A stretch of 64,000 nt of DNA from Ctenosaura bakeri (GCA_948474755.1 CAOLHI010000493.1:248001-312000), one strand, 5' to 3'. Positions 44,365 through 56,675 are shown, numbered from the stretch's first letter. Program-made: numbers and translations. Notes: generated from the sequence alone by a model not told the origin.

Positions 44365-44442
44365 ATGAGAAGAACGCAAGTCAAGGAGCACACATGAGTT
44401 TAAGTAAACTCACGTGTGCTCCTTGACTTGTGTTCTTCTCAT
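44365..44442. repeat. Near-perfect 38-bp inverted repeat with 2-base spacer
   Basis: Left arm 44365-44402 and right arm 44405-44442 are complementary at 36 of 38 positions. It resembles no other repeat in the window. Between 44443 and 45501 I see nothing else. Confidence 0.85.
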
Positions 44443-45501
44443 ACAAGAGTATGCACCAACACCACATCTCTAAATGCTGCTGGATATATTTCCCCACCCC
44501 AAAATCTTATGTCAAAAAAAGATTGCTAGAGCACTCTCCACCAAGGAAGAGTTGAAAAGCCACGGGAGATAGATAGTGACTGCTGGTGTCCTCCGCTAAT
44601 GCGGGGTCAGTGACTCTGTTCTAGGTTTTAGTGTGGACTTTAAAGGAGCTATCCATGGTGCTGCACTGATGTTTCCTTTAAAGTTCATGCTAACACAATA
44701 GATTCACCATTCCCCCTGGCATGGAAAACACCAGTTTCCTCAAAGGAAAGGAATACAGCTAAGTGTCATGACACCAAGAATGTCCCCTCCACCCTCCAAT
44801 TTCACAGCTTTTTGCCGACTGGTTCCTTTTTTCTGCCGACAGAGTGGGTGCTAAACAAGACTTTTTTCCCCACAAAGGTCTCCCTCAGTGCTTTGAAAGT
44901 TCCTTTTTAAATGTAATTCATTCCCTGTTACTTCCACATTCCAGCGTTTGAAAAGTAACCCATTGCCCCTTTTCATGACAATGTTGGAAAAGTAACTCAC
45001 ATTGCTTTTTGGGTTATTACAGTCCTATTACTTTGTTACCTTTTTTTTTCTTTTTTCTTTTTTTGAGAAAGAAAAACTCTTAGAACTGGTAAGAGAACGC
45101 CATTAAGACTCAAACAATTACTCCTAAAATGCTTCTTAAAATGCCTTTGGAAAGTAACTTTTTTGAAAGTAAGTGGAAGCTGCTTTTCATTATAGCAGTA
45201 AAGTAACTTCATTTTTTACTTATTATGTTACTTTGGAGATGTAGTTTCGTTATACCCTTCTTACCTCCAAAAGTAACTCATTAAGGGAAATATGTTATTT
45301 GTAGCATGTAACTCCCTTGTTCTGGTTTCTCTTAGCTTGTACTGTGTATTTAAGATTTCAGTCCCACCTTTATAAGGTTCTTTCACCGAGAAGTCTTGTT
45401 TCCACCCATATTTTCCCTGCAATCCAAACAGATATAATTCTTTCCACCATGTATCTTTGGCTGATTGAGACAGCATGTGCTTTCCTGCAGCATGAGCGTC
45501 T

Positions 45502-47633
45502 CTATTGTTTCTTCTCACAGGTATGGGTCCTCTGATGTCTGATAAGGTTAGATCTTTGACAGAAGCCTTGCCCACAGTCCATGCATCTATGTGGCTTTTC
45601 TCCTGTGTGGATTCTCTGATGTACGATAAGGTGGGCCCGCTGACTGAAGCCTTGCCCACACTCCAAACATTTATGTGGTTTTTCCCCCGTGTGGATTCTC
45701 TCATGTACAACAAGGTGTGTTCTTTGACTGAAACTCTGACCACAATCTGAGCATTTGTAAGGCTTCTCACCTGTGTGGATTCTCTGATGTCGGATGAGGT
45801 TGGACCTCTGGCTGAAGCTCTGCCCACAGTCCGTGCATTTATGAGGCTTTTCTCCAGTGTGGATTCTTTGATGGATGACAAGGTGGGCTTCCCATGTGAA
45901 GCTCTGCCCACAGTCTGTACATTTGTAAGGCTTCTCTCTCGTATGGATCCTCTGATGGGCTATTAGGTTTTTCCTCCTATTGAATTTTTTCTCACATTCG
46001 GGGCATTTATGAGGCTCTTCACCAGCATGGATTTTCTGATGTCTGATGAAGTTTGATTGCCAGTTGAAGATTTTCCCACACTTAAGGCATTCATATGGGT
46101 TTCCTCCCATGTGGACCCTCTCACGTCTACTACAGTTCAAATCCTGACTGATATTTTCTCCATGATCCAAACTTCTATATTGTGTCTTCTCTTCTGTGTG
46201 CACCTTCTGATGTTTAATAAGATGCGGGCTCTGCCGAAAACTCTTCCCACATTCCAAACATTTAAAAGGTTTCTCACCTGTGTGAATCCTCTGATGGCTG
46301 ATGAGGTTAGTTCTCTGGTTGAATCTTTTTCCACAGTCAGAACATTTGTGTGGTTTCTCTCTGGTGTGAATACTCTGATGTCTAAGAAGGTTCCCTCTCC
46401 GAGAAAATATTTTCCCACAGCGAAAACATTTATATGGGTCCTCTCCCATAAGAATTCTGTCAAGTCTGACACCATTTAGCCTCTGATGAAATACATTCTC
46501 TCCTGTGTGAATCTTTTGATGCTTAACGAGGTTTGATTTCTGACCAAAGCTCTTCTCACAGTCAGAGCATTTATATGGCTTCTCTCCAGTGTGGATCCGA
46601 TGATGTCTGACAAGGTTGGACCTCTGACTGAAGCTCTGTCCACAATCTGCACATTTGTGTGGTTTTTCTCCAGTGTGCAGCCTCTTGTGGATGATGAGAT
46701 GTGCCCTCCATCGGAAACTTTTCCCACAGTCTGGACATCTGTAAGGTTTCTCTCCAGTGTGGATTCTCTGATGTGCATTAAGGTTTGTCCTCTGGTTGAA
46801 ACGTTTACCACATTCTGTACATTTATGCGGTTTGTCTTTTGTGTGAATGCTCTGGTGTCGAAGGAGGTTTCCTCTTCTGGAAAAGATTTTCCCACATTTG
46901 AAGCATGTACATGGGTTTTCTCCAAGGGGAATCCTCTCAACTCTATTGCTGTTTGGTCTCTGATCAAGTCTTTTCCCATAAGCTGACTGTCTGTTTGGTT
47001 TATCACTTGAATGGACACTTTGATGTTTGATAAGATTTGATTTTTGGGTGAAGCTTTTTTCACACGCTGTGCATTTATAAGGTTTCTCTCCTGTGTGTAC
47101 TCTATGATGTCTCACAAGATTGGAGATCTGACTAAAGCTTTGTCCGCAGTCTAAACACTGATGTGGTTTCTCCCCTGTGTGAATTCTCTGATGAATGATC
47201 AGGTTTGCACTCCGACTAAAGCTCTTCCCACAGTCTAAGCATGGATAAGGCTTTTCACCTGTATGGAATCTCTGGTGCCTAATAAAGCTTGTTTCCCAAT
47301 TAAAGCTTTTCCCACATTTAAAGCATTGAAACTTTTTTTCTACCATGTGGGTTCTCTGATGCCTGTTGAGGTTTGATTTTTGAGTAAATGCTTTCCCACA
47401 GATATTGCAAACATGCCTTCGTTTTACTTCATACATTCTTTGCTGGAGTTCAATATCATCAGAGTCACTATTTTGGCAAAGCATGGATTTACTCTTTCTC
47501 TTGTCTATTTGTATTCTCTGCTCCCAGCTTGGTCTATCTTGATCCTCAAAATTTTCTCCAGGGTCTTTAGGCTCGATTCTTTCTAATGGCAGCTCAAATG
47601 ACACTCCTTCATCCTCAGTCTCCCACCCATCAT
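45502..47633 (-). CDS. Gene B exon: 20-finger C2H2 exon (C-terminal part)
   Basis: The last exon of an intact SCAN zinc-finger gene of 1009 codons. The acceptor TTATTCTGACAG opens in phase 1 ([10 protein letters not shown]), matching the donor at 55545; the GTG at 47604 is an internal valine. An acidic leader precedes 20 intact C2H2 fingers with TGEKP linkers, starting CNICGKAF and ending HQRTH near the C-terminus. Dead fingers lie after fingers 5, 10 and 13. Finger pairs recur: [18 protein letters not shown] then [10 protein letters not shown] at fingers 6-7 and 11-12, and a QSFSQ / EKSF pair at 4-5 and 9-10, so the array grew by block duplication. Long arrays usually bind extended DNA sites, often in transposons, but the target here is unknown. 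Confidence 0.93.
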
Positions 47634-47899
47634 CTGTCAGAATAAAAAAAGAGTAACCTTTTTAGAAAGAGAAGGAAAAATGAAGGAAACACCAGATTTA
47701 CTGTTGCAGTGACACATTGAAATCAATGGGACATGTATTAAGCAGGGTTGACCTAAGTCCCATGAATTTCAGTGGTAAGTAATCCAATATCCCTCTTTTT
47801 TTTTTTTGCATCTTCAATGTGCATTTCAGTTCCTAAGGCAAAATAATAAACAAGTGTTATATTTTAATGACCCAAAAAAGATAATAAATAATAATCCCA

Positions 47900-48060
47900 C
47901 CACTATCATAGGCACATCTAGTGAGAACACATGAGAAGGCCTTCTTGATAGCTGTTCCCAGGCTACGGAACTCTCTCCCACAAGAACCTTGCTGACTCCT
48001 TCAGTGCTCTCAGCTTTTATTTAGACAAGCTTTTTGCCAATTAACTAGTTGTGGCAGAAT
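47900..48060 (+). mobile_element. LINE C-terminal fragment
   Basis: GGAACTCTCTCCCACAAG sits where many LINEs encode WNSLP near their C-terminus, followed by AGCTTTTATTTAGACAAGC. Fragmentary and in a degraded frame. Confidence 0.4.
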
Positions 48061-48284
48061 GGTCTTTTCATGTGGCCCGTACACTGTACTTACATTTTCA
48101 CTGTTTTCAGTGCTCTAAACTATTCTAAATTTAGTGCTGCGTTTTAACAGGACAGTATACTGGACTGTGTTTTAATGTTTTATTATAATTATATTATTAT
48201 TAATAATATTATATCAATATTATATTAATAAATTCTATTAATACATTATAATAATACTTTATTATTTGGGGCTTTATTTAGTTG

Positions 48285-48385
48285 GACAAGTATCATTGTC
48301 ATAATTGTCATTGTCGTCATCATCATCGTTTGTATTCTGCCTTTCTCCCAAAATTGGGACTCAGGGCAGCTTACAGTTTAAAAAT
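48285..48385 (-). mobile_element. LINE/SINE 3' tail
   Basis: The complement reads GCTGCCCTGAGTCCCAATTT, then GGGAGAAAGGCAGAATAC and ATGATGATG, a common squamate retroposon 3' end. From 48386 to 49110 there is no recognised gene. Confidence 0.5.
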
Positions 48386-49109
48386 AACAATACAGCTAAA
48401 CACATGCAAAAAGTGAACATTAAAGGGGAATTAAACCAACCACAATATTAAAACAATCCAGATCTGCACTTAAAAGAATAAGATACAATTAAAAATATTG
48501 AAAAGCTAATAAAAACCACTGAGTTTAAAACAATACAGCAGATCTTAGCCTGTTCCTTAAACAATTTCTGTATTAAAAGTCTGTTGAAATAAAACCCCTT
48601 TCCGCAGGATGATGTTCTCGTGCATCGTCCCGTCACAATTCCAGCAGAGCCTTTGCTGGGATGGGAGTGTGTCCCCAGCGCTTCTCTCCACATTCAGCTG
48701 ACTGCCTGCAGAAGGCAGTGGGGGAACATGCCCTTCCTTCTCCACTGCAGCCAGCTTTCTTTGCATGCTGCAGTGGAGAAGGAGGTGCGTGATCATGCTT
48801 CTAGCCCTTCTGCATGGCCGGCTGCGATGGAAGGCTAGTGCGATTGGGGGTCATTGACAGAGTTTTTCCGTCAATGATATACTCGGCAATTGCACAGGCT
48901 AGCAACACAAGAAGGGCAGGATCACGACAACGTCATGCAGAGGTGTCATCGCAATCCCACTCCTCTCACATCCACATACTGGGAGGATGCCATCCTGTGG
49001 AAAGGGCCAAAAAGGGGGTTGCCTGTTGATGGAAAGACAATAAGGGGAGGGTCCAGAAAGGGAAGAAGCCTTCAAATGGTTTATGGTTCAAAATGTTTTT
49101 GTTTACTTA

Positions 49110-49560
49110 TGTGAGACTGTCACCCCCTGAATAAGTTGCCCTCCACAAACTTCACTCAGACAACCAGAAGTGCTTATTTGTAGCAAAGCAAGCAACACAG
49201 TATATTTCATGCAAAGTTGCTGAGATTACAGCATACGTGGTGGTTACAGGTTTTATACCTCGTCGTGCAAATTTAGATGTGCAGAGCTGTGATTGGAGAA
49301 GAACATAAATCTCACATCATCCCACCAGTTTAGACACTTTCCCAGACCCTCCACTGTTTACACATCTTTCATCTTTGGGGCAGGAACAAGTTCCTGCTTC
49401 TTATCCTCCGGCACTGTTAGCTCTCATAATACCTTTCTGATACTTTCATTTTTATCTCCTCTGATCCTTTTCCCACACCAGATATGGTACCATATAACAG
49501 AGAACAGTACAGCAGTTAACCATTTGGTGCCCTGGAAACCTTAGCAAGCTTCAACCAGAT
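49110..49560 (-). mobile_element. Possible LTR, minus orientation
   Basis: On the minus strand GAGGTATAAAACC (about 49247-49262) is a clear TATA box; the expected poly(A) signal is weak. Termini not identified. Confidence 0.4.
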
Positions 49561-49609
49561 ACACAGTCGCAATCAACAACTGGCAACTGATACTCAACTG
49601 ATACCCTAG

Positions 49610-50765
49610 CACAGAGCTTTCCAAACTTTTCATGTTGGTGACACACTTTTTAGACATGATACAGTAATTTCAATTTTACTAGCAAACTAACCCCTTATAA
49701 GAGATACAGACACATACATAAATTGCAATAACAAAATGTATAGGGACACAACATACCTCATGAAAACCTTTAATATTTTTTTAAAAATACATGATTAGGG
49801 CGAAGCTGATCCTTGCACAACGAATCAAGGATATTGACACCCAGTTTTCTATATCCATTGCACGCACAACTTGCTCTCCCATCAGTTTGGGTTTGAGGTT
49901 TAATCCAATTAGGGGTGCAAACTACGGCATCTCGACAATTTAACAGTCCGCAAATACTGGATGGCATTTAGTAAAGCTAGATTTAATGTTATTCCATCTG
50001 CTGTACTAGAGGGATGTTTTCAGCAAACTGAGTACAGGGATCGTGTATGCCCCTGCGGGGAGGGACTAGTAGAATCCTTATCTCATGTACTCTTTTATTG
50101 CACCTTCTATAATGATGATAGGTTAAGGTTAATAGTGCCTCTCCTAAGCAAGTTCCCTGGAAAATCCTTGGGATGGTATTTAATACATCTATTAGAGGAC
50201 ACTGAAAAAAGAGTAACTGAGGAGGTAGCAAAGTTTCTCTTCAGTGCCATTAAAACTCGAAGGCCTATGGTACACAAATCTTAACATTTGAATAATCCCC
50301 TCTGTCGTAATCACCTGAGATGGGGCCATATCTCTAGGAACTGTAGGGCTACCAAGAATTCTATATGAGGAAGAAAGGTTGTACGAGCTTCAACAGAAAT
50401 TTGTACATATGATATGTTTTAAATTGTATAGTTTCCTAACTAATCTTAAACTTAATTTATTAAGCTGCTTTTAAAATGCATTACATCTAATTAATTACAT
50501 GTTGTGTTTTATTTCATCATAAACATATTATATTTCCATGTTTTTATCCCCACGTAGAATGTATATAACGTATATAGAAGTTATACATTGTATGTAACAA
50601 GTGTTTTGCCTTATGGTTTGTTGACCGCAATAAAGGCTTGACTGACTGAAAATACATGATTTATAAATAGTAACATACATTTCCAAGATTGTAGGCGACA
50701 TACCTACACACTTCAGGTGACGCACTAACGTGTCACGGCACACCATTTGGTAAGCCAGACTCTAA
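49610..50765. mobile_element. hAT-like element split by a LINE
   Basis: Left end CAGAGCTTTCCAAACTTTTC matches (in reverse) the right end of the complete element at 61431-61735. The LINE at 49797-50648 interrupts it. From 50766 to 51449 nothing recognised. Confidence 0.6.
49797..50648 (+). mobile_element. 5'-truncated LINE with zinc-ribbon C-terminus
   Basis: The frame reads KARFNVIPSAVLEGCF, then CPCGEGLVESLSHVLFYC, a C-x-C-x(8)-H-x(4)-C type motif found near the C-terminus of some LINE proteins, then LLSKFPGKSLGWYL. The 3' end is CAATAAAGGCTTGACTGACTG. A 13-bp target duplication AAAATACATGATT flanks it (49784-49796, 50649-50661). Confidence 0.82.
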
Positions 50766-51449
50766 CAATGCCTAAGCTAGCAGATCCATTCTAATACCTA
50801 TTCTAATGCCCATCCAGTAAATACTTACGACAGGAGCCATGCATCCTGTCAGAGGCTCACATGGCTGTTCCATTTCGCAGGTGCCCTATTGTTAGTTTGG
50901 AATAAAAAGATTGCTGAAATATGTGCAACTGTTCTTAGCCCTATAAGATGCCAGAACTTCCTTTTAACAAGCAGTAACTCTGGGAAATTTGTTTTTCCAT
51001 TGGATCTGTAGGGCTGCACATATTGCTTTCCTCTGGCTGGGTTTGTTCTTTTTGGTACGTGGGTTGGTATGTGGGAGGAGGAGAGAGATAAAGCACCACA
51101 TGGCTGGGAGAGAAAACCATCAGGAGAGGAGGCAGGAAAATGGTGTTTCAATCCCCACGAGAAGCCAGGTACTGAAACAGCAAATGAGAAGAACCTCAAG
51201 CTGCTCTACACTATACAACAAAATCCAAAACCCTCAAAACACCGAGACCTTTATTGGCCAACAAAAATGCACAAAATACGTCACACAAGCTTTTGAAGCT
51301 TCACTGTCTTCTTTAACAGGCAAAGATGTTAAAAAGCATACATGAGTGTGACAAAGTTCTGGGGTGTGGCTATCTGTACTGATGGAGCAGCCTGGAACAG
51401 GTTGCCAGGCAACTAGAGTAGCCACACCCCCAGAATTTCATCACAATGA

Positions 51450-52075
51450 GTCAGCAACGTGATGCAGCAGCTAAGAAAGCCAATGCGATTCTGGGGTGCA
51501 TCAATAGGAGTATAGTGTCTAAGTCAATGGAAGTTATACTCTCACCCTACTCTACTTTGGTCAGACCTCAGCAGGAAACTGTGTCCAGTTCTGGGCAACA
51601 CAGCTCAGAAAGGATATCAACAAGCTGGAACATGTCCAGAGGAGGGCAACCAAAATGGTAGAAAGCCTGAAAACCATGCTCTATAAGGAGCAGCTGAGGG
51701 CACTGGTACGTTTAGCCTAGAGAAGAAGTGGTTAAGAGGCAAAACGACAGCTATGTTTAAATATTTCAAGGGATGTTGTATGCAGGATGGAGCAAGCCTG
51801 TTTTCTGCTGCTCTAGAGACTAGGACACAGAGCAGTGGCTTCAAACATAAGGAGAAGCAATTCCACTTAAACTTAGGAAGAACTTCCTGATAGTAAGAGC
51901 AGTTCGGCAGCAGAAAACGCTGCCTGGGAGTGTGGTGGAGTCTCCTTCATTGGAAGCTTTTAAACTCAGGCTGGATGGCCATTTGTTGGGAATGCTTTAT
52001 GATGTATTCCTGCATGGCAGGGAGTGGACAGAATGGCCCTTGTGGACTCTTCCAATTCTATGATTCTGTGATTCT
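51450..52075 (+). mobile_element. CR1 LINE 3' end
   Basis: Collinear with 60060-60718 (CAACGTGATGCAGCAGCTAA to CTATGATTCTGTGATTC) with several frame breaks. From 52076 to 52730 I see no recognised feature. Confidence 0.8.
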
Positions 52076-52730
52076 ATGATATTAGAGTTATAGGCCTACC
52101 TCTTGTCTCAGGTGTCAGTTAAGGTGATAAGAAAACCTGCCTACAAGGACAACTTTAAGAAGAGGCAGCTAATGGACTGGAACTTAACTCTTTGAGGTTT
52201 TTACCTTCAACAAAGGTAAAACTTTCATCTGCACTACAATTCACAAGTTTTATCTATACAGCACCTAAAAGTTTTTTTTCCAGATGTAACAATACAGGGA
52301 CTTCCTGAGAAATTCAATATTCTCTGCCTATGAAAGGAGCAGTTAGCTTTGCATAGGATGGGGACAACCTGGATCTTGAAGGAAGTTATTTTTCTGTTGC
52401 CAATGGCATTGAAATTTTATTAACTTACTTTCTTCTTTCTTTCTTTTTTCTAGTTTAGTCCTTTGCTCCTGGTCTCACATGACCAAGAAGGAGCGTGGGC
52501 TCTGCCTGCACTGAGATCCCTCGATACCATCTTAACTGACTTATAAAAATAAACAAATTAAATGTAGGTCTGTGACTCTAATGTTGTCACCTTTCTTCCC
52601 CAGTATGATTTTTAAATCTATTCCTATGAAGAGGTAGTGAAGCACTGAAGGCTGCTAATGTATTTTGAAGAAATTTAATATTTTGGTGTGACAGAGCCCT
52701 TTTCCAAGGCTGGCCCTTTGGGAACTCCCT

Positions 52731-54042
52731 TCTGCCCTAGTTCCCCACTGAATCTCTTTGGTTTCAGGGCCTCAAGGGTGATCCCTTAAATGAAAACTGT
52801 GGCTGTGCTGTTGGGGTTGTTTATTCACTTTTGCAAGAAATGTATGTGTTTATTTATTTTGAACAGTCCTGGGTTGTCAATTTAGGCTGCCCCTTGAAAT
52901 CAAACCAGAATACCAACAAGAAGTCAAAAGTGAAATAATAGCACTATAAAAGTATGTCAAAATAGCCTATGTTAGGTGTGGCCTGATTCCTTATCAGGTT
53001 TAAGAGACAAAAAGTGGATATCAAAGATTATATTTAGTAAAACTTCAGTAGACCCTTAATTGTTAAGGGTTTGGTTTAGGCCCCCCTAGGGATACCAAAA
53101 TCAGTGGATGCTCAAGTCCCATTATGTACAACAGTGTAGTGAAATGCATCTCTTATATAAAATGAAAAATTAAAAGTTTGCTTTCTGGAGGGTTTTTTTT
53201 TTTTTTTTGGGAGGATATTTTAAGCTGTAGTTGGTTGAATCCTGATACAGAACCCATGGATATGGGGGGACCAATGTAAAAATGTAAGTCTTGAAAACCT
53301 ATTTGCTAGCTTCCAGAACAGTCAGTTCTCTTTTTGACTATCCTGTCTGAAATCCAATCAACCCTGTCACGGTTCTTCTTGTCAAATTTGCATCTTTCCA
53401 ACTTCAAACCCCCTCTGCTTTCCAGATACACCTCTATTTTTTTAAAATCATTCTTTTCACCCACAACATCCTTCACAGCACTCCTTGAATTGCAATTCAC
53501 TGCCCTAGCAGATCTGCCCAGCACCTGCTTCACAGTAAGCCCCAAAAATCATTGTGCCAAGTGATAGAATATAGAATAATTTTCTGTGCACAAGGGCCAT
53601 GATAATCCCTATTAAATCACCATCAAAGCTTCTTACAGATGGCCATGCCTCTGTTTAAGCCTCCAAGGAGACTCCACCACACTCCCAGGCAGTGAGTGTC
53701 CACTGTTGACCTGCTCTTATCATCAGGAAGTTCCTAATGTTAGGTGATCTCTATCTTAAGTTTGAAGCCATTGCTCCATGTCCTAAACTCTGGAGTAGCA
53801 GAAAACAAGATTGCTCATCCTCCCTATGACATCCCTTCAAATATTTAAATATAGCTATTGTTTCCCTCTAACTTTCTTGTCTCCAGGCCAAACAGTCCTT
53901 TGATCCCATGTGAATGAGGCCAGTGAAGCTACTAAGGATTAGTCCAAACTTTAAAAGAGTCATTTCTTGTTAAGGATAGAGTCTGAGACCTGATAGCACC
54001 TTTAAAATTCAGTAAAGCCCAGAGGAATTACTGCCCAACTAC
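52731..54042. repeat. Tandem duplication, copy 1 (indel-rich)
   Basis: Homologous along its whole length to 54061-55493 but about 120 bp shorter, with many scattered 1-3 base losses. It contains a degraded Tigger-like element (about 53045-53280) and a minus CR1 end (about 53600-53890), each also in copy 2. Where copy 2 has a clean MITE palindrome, this copy has scrambled sequence (about 52800-52970). Confidence 0.8.
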
Positions 54043-54060
54043 ATGGAAGATCCTGCCCTA

Positions 54061-55493
54061 CCCTGCCCTTGTTCCCCACTGAATCTCTTTCTGGTTTCCA
54101 GGGCCTCAGGGTGATTCCTTAAATGTGAACCTGTGGCTGTACTGTTGTGGGTTGTTTATAGCGATTTCCGCACGAGACTGTTATAGCGCTATTATTTCAT
54201 TTTCAACATCCTATGGAATCCTGGGGTTTGCAGTTTCGGGAGGGGCCACCTGGCCCCTCCCGAAACTGCAAACCCCAGATTCCACAGGATTCAAAAGTGA
54301 AATAATAGCACTATAACAGTCTTGTGCGGAAATGGCCTATGTTAGGTGTGGCCTGATTCCTTATCAGGTTTGAAAGAGACAAAAAGTGGATAACAAACAT
54401 AGATTTATTAAAACTTCAGTAGACCCTTGTTGTCCACTAAGGTTTGGTTTCAGGCCCTCCTAAGGATACCAAAATCAGTGGATGCTCAAGTCCCATTATG
54501 TACAACAGTGTAGTGAAATGCATCTCTTATATAAAATGGCAAAATCTAAAAGTTTGCTTTCTGGAGGGGTTTTTTTTTTGTGAGGAGGGATATTTTCAAG
54601 CTGTGGTTGGTTGAATCCGTGGATACAGAACCCATGGATATGGGGGGGCCAATTGTAAAACACGTTAACTCTTGAACAATTTATTTTGCCTTAGCTCTCC
54701 AGAACAGTCAGTTCTCCTTTTTGACTATCCTGTCTCTGAAATCCAAATCTAACCCGTCAACTGTCTCCTTCTCTGTCAAATTTGTATCTACCAACTTCAA
54801 ACCCCCTCTGCTTTCCCAGATACAGCCTCTATTTTTTTAATCTTTCTTTTCACCCACAACACTCCTTCACAGCACTCCTTGAGCTGCAATTCACTGCCCT
54901 CAGCCAGATCTGCCCAGTACCTGCTTCACAATAAGTCTCAAAAATCATTGTGCCAAGTGATAGAATCATAGAATAATTTAGTTGGAAGACGCCACAAGGG
55001 CCATTGAGTTGAATCCCTGCCATGTAGAAATACACCATCAAAGCATTCTCTACAGATGGACATCCAGCCTCTGTTTAAAAACCTCCAAAGGAGACTCCAC
55101 CACACTCCAAGGCAGCGATGTATTCCACTGTTGACCTGCTCTTATCATCAGGAAGTTCTTCCTAATGTTTAGGTGGAATCTCTTCTCTTGAAGTTTGAAG
55201 CCATTGCTCCATGTCCTAGTCTATGGAGTAGCAGAAAACAAGATTGCTCCATCCTCCCTATGACATCCCTTCAAATATTTAAATATAGCTATTGTGTTGC
55301 CTCTTAACTTTCTCGTCTCCAGGCCAAACAGACCTTTGATCCCATGTGAATGGGGTGGTGAAGCTACTCTAGATTTAGTCCAAACTTTAAAAGGGTAATT
55401 TCTTGTTGAGAGGATAGAGTCTAGACCTGGATAGCACCTTTAAAATTGCAGTTAAAGCCCAGAGTGAATTCACTGCCCCCCAACTAGCATGGA
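54061..55493. repeat. Tandem duplication, copy 2
   Basis: The better preserved unit: palindromic MITE 54161-54337, Tigger-like element about 54409-54655, minus-strand CR1 3' end about 54960-55335. It ends about 50 bp from the KRAB-like exon of Gene B. Confidence 0.8.
54161..54337. mobile_element. Palindromic MITE, copy 14
   Basis: GCGATTTCCGCACGAGACTG to GTCTTGTGCGGAAATGGCC, short centre. Confidence 0.82.
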
Positions 55494-55544
55494 ATGTGTC
55501 AACTGTCCAGACCAATTTCATACAGAAATTGTGAATATTCTTAC

Positions 55545-55653
55545 CCAGCAAACTGACTCTCTCCCGTTTGATCTCTCTGGAAGGCTGTTCCTCGCCAGCA
55601 TCATCGTCTTCTCGTGAGAAACTCATGGCCACTTCCTCAAATTCTCCTAGCAC
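55545..55653 (-). CDS. Gene B exon: KRAB-A-derived linker exon
   Basis: Acceptor CTGCCCTTTCAG, donor CTGG|GTAAGA; enters phase 0, leaves phase 1, so it joins the SCAN and finger exons in frame. Residues 264-300 read VLGEFEEVAMSFSRED, then DDAGEEQPSREIKRERVSLL. FEEVAMSFS matches the start of the KRAB-A box (consensus FEDVAVYFS) and the exon ends in the same phase as KRAB-A, but it is 109 rather than 127 bp and the EEW and MLE residues used for TRIM28 binding are absent. I infer a decayed KRAB-A exon, so classical KRAB repression is unlikely. The open frame around it is intronic. Confidence 0.8.
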
Positions 55654-56039
55654 CTGAAAGGGCAGAAGCAAAAAGATGAAAGAAGAGAAAAGGACAAGTA
55701 GAACCAGCAAGAAAATGTTGAACTGGGGAATGGATCTGAACCAGCCAGCCATGTCCTTTTCTAGGGTATTCCATTTTGATTTCCCTTCCCCATCTCCAGG
55801 TTTTTTTAGAATTCATTCCAGAACAGGATGTTAGCATTCTGTGCACACTGAGGATGCTGCTTTTGTGTACACACCTTCCTCCCACTTTTAAGAGCTTTTT
55901 CTCCCTTAGCATTAGATAAAAAATCCATATGATTTAAGCTGAGGGAATATTACATTTGTATTAAAGCTCTAACATTTAAAGTCCTACTAAATGGCTTGGG
56001 ACTGTCATACTTGAAGGAGCATCTCTCTATATATATACA

Positions 56040-56460
56040 AAGTCTGCCTGAGAAGTGAGGTCTATTGGAAGGGCTCTCCTCTGTGTTCCCCCAAATGTGG
56101 GAAAACATGAAAAAAGATTATATCTGTAGTAGCCCCTCATTTATGGAATACCCTCCCCTTGGAAGCCTGACTGACACCAAGTTTATTATAATTTTTGTGC
56201 CAAGTCAAAACTTGTCTCTTTATGAAAGCCTTTGTGACTGATTTTATCCAAGCCACACATGTGCTACAGCTGCATTGTTTTCAATTGTTTTAACCAGTTT
56301 TATTTATTTATTTTTACTGACAAATAATTTAGTCCTTTTTTTAACTATTATTAGTTATTGTTTTAAAATGATTTATTGTGAACCGCTCTGAGATCTTTGG
56401 ATATAGGGTAGGATAGAAATATTTTAATACAATAACTAAATAAATAAATATTAGACCACA
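56040..56460 (+). mobile_element. LINE 3' end
   Basis: Ends GTGAACCGCTCTGAGATCTT, then GGATATAGGGTAGGATAGAA and an AAATAAATAAAT tail, a common squamate LINE terminus. Lies in the intron between the SCAN and linker exons of Gene B. Confidence 0.55.
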
Positions 56461-56675
56461 AAAATATCACACAGACCCCTGCAACAGACTCTCCATGGCC
56501 TATCCACACATTTATGTATCTGCTCAGGGAAACAACTGCTTGCTCAGGACTTGCGAAACAGGGTAAAAACAGGTTGCTCATTCAGAGCAAGGGCAGCCTT
56601 GCTAGAAAGCCTATTCAGAGCAAAGGCAACATGTTTAGATTCCATCAGATTACAAGGCAAAGAACATGCCCTCAC

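Noticed and set aside
45505..46986. Long open frames antisense or in other frames to the finger exons
   Set aside because: They repeat with the finger period and are mirror images of the C2H2 codons.
47602..47604. GTG as a translation start for Gene B fingers
   Set aside because: The frame continues upstream to a good splice acceptor whose phase matches the linker exon, so this codon is an internal valine.
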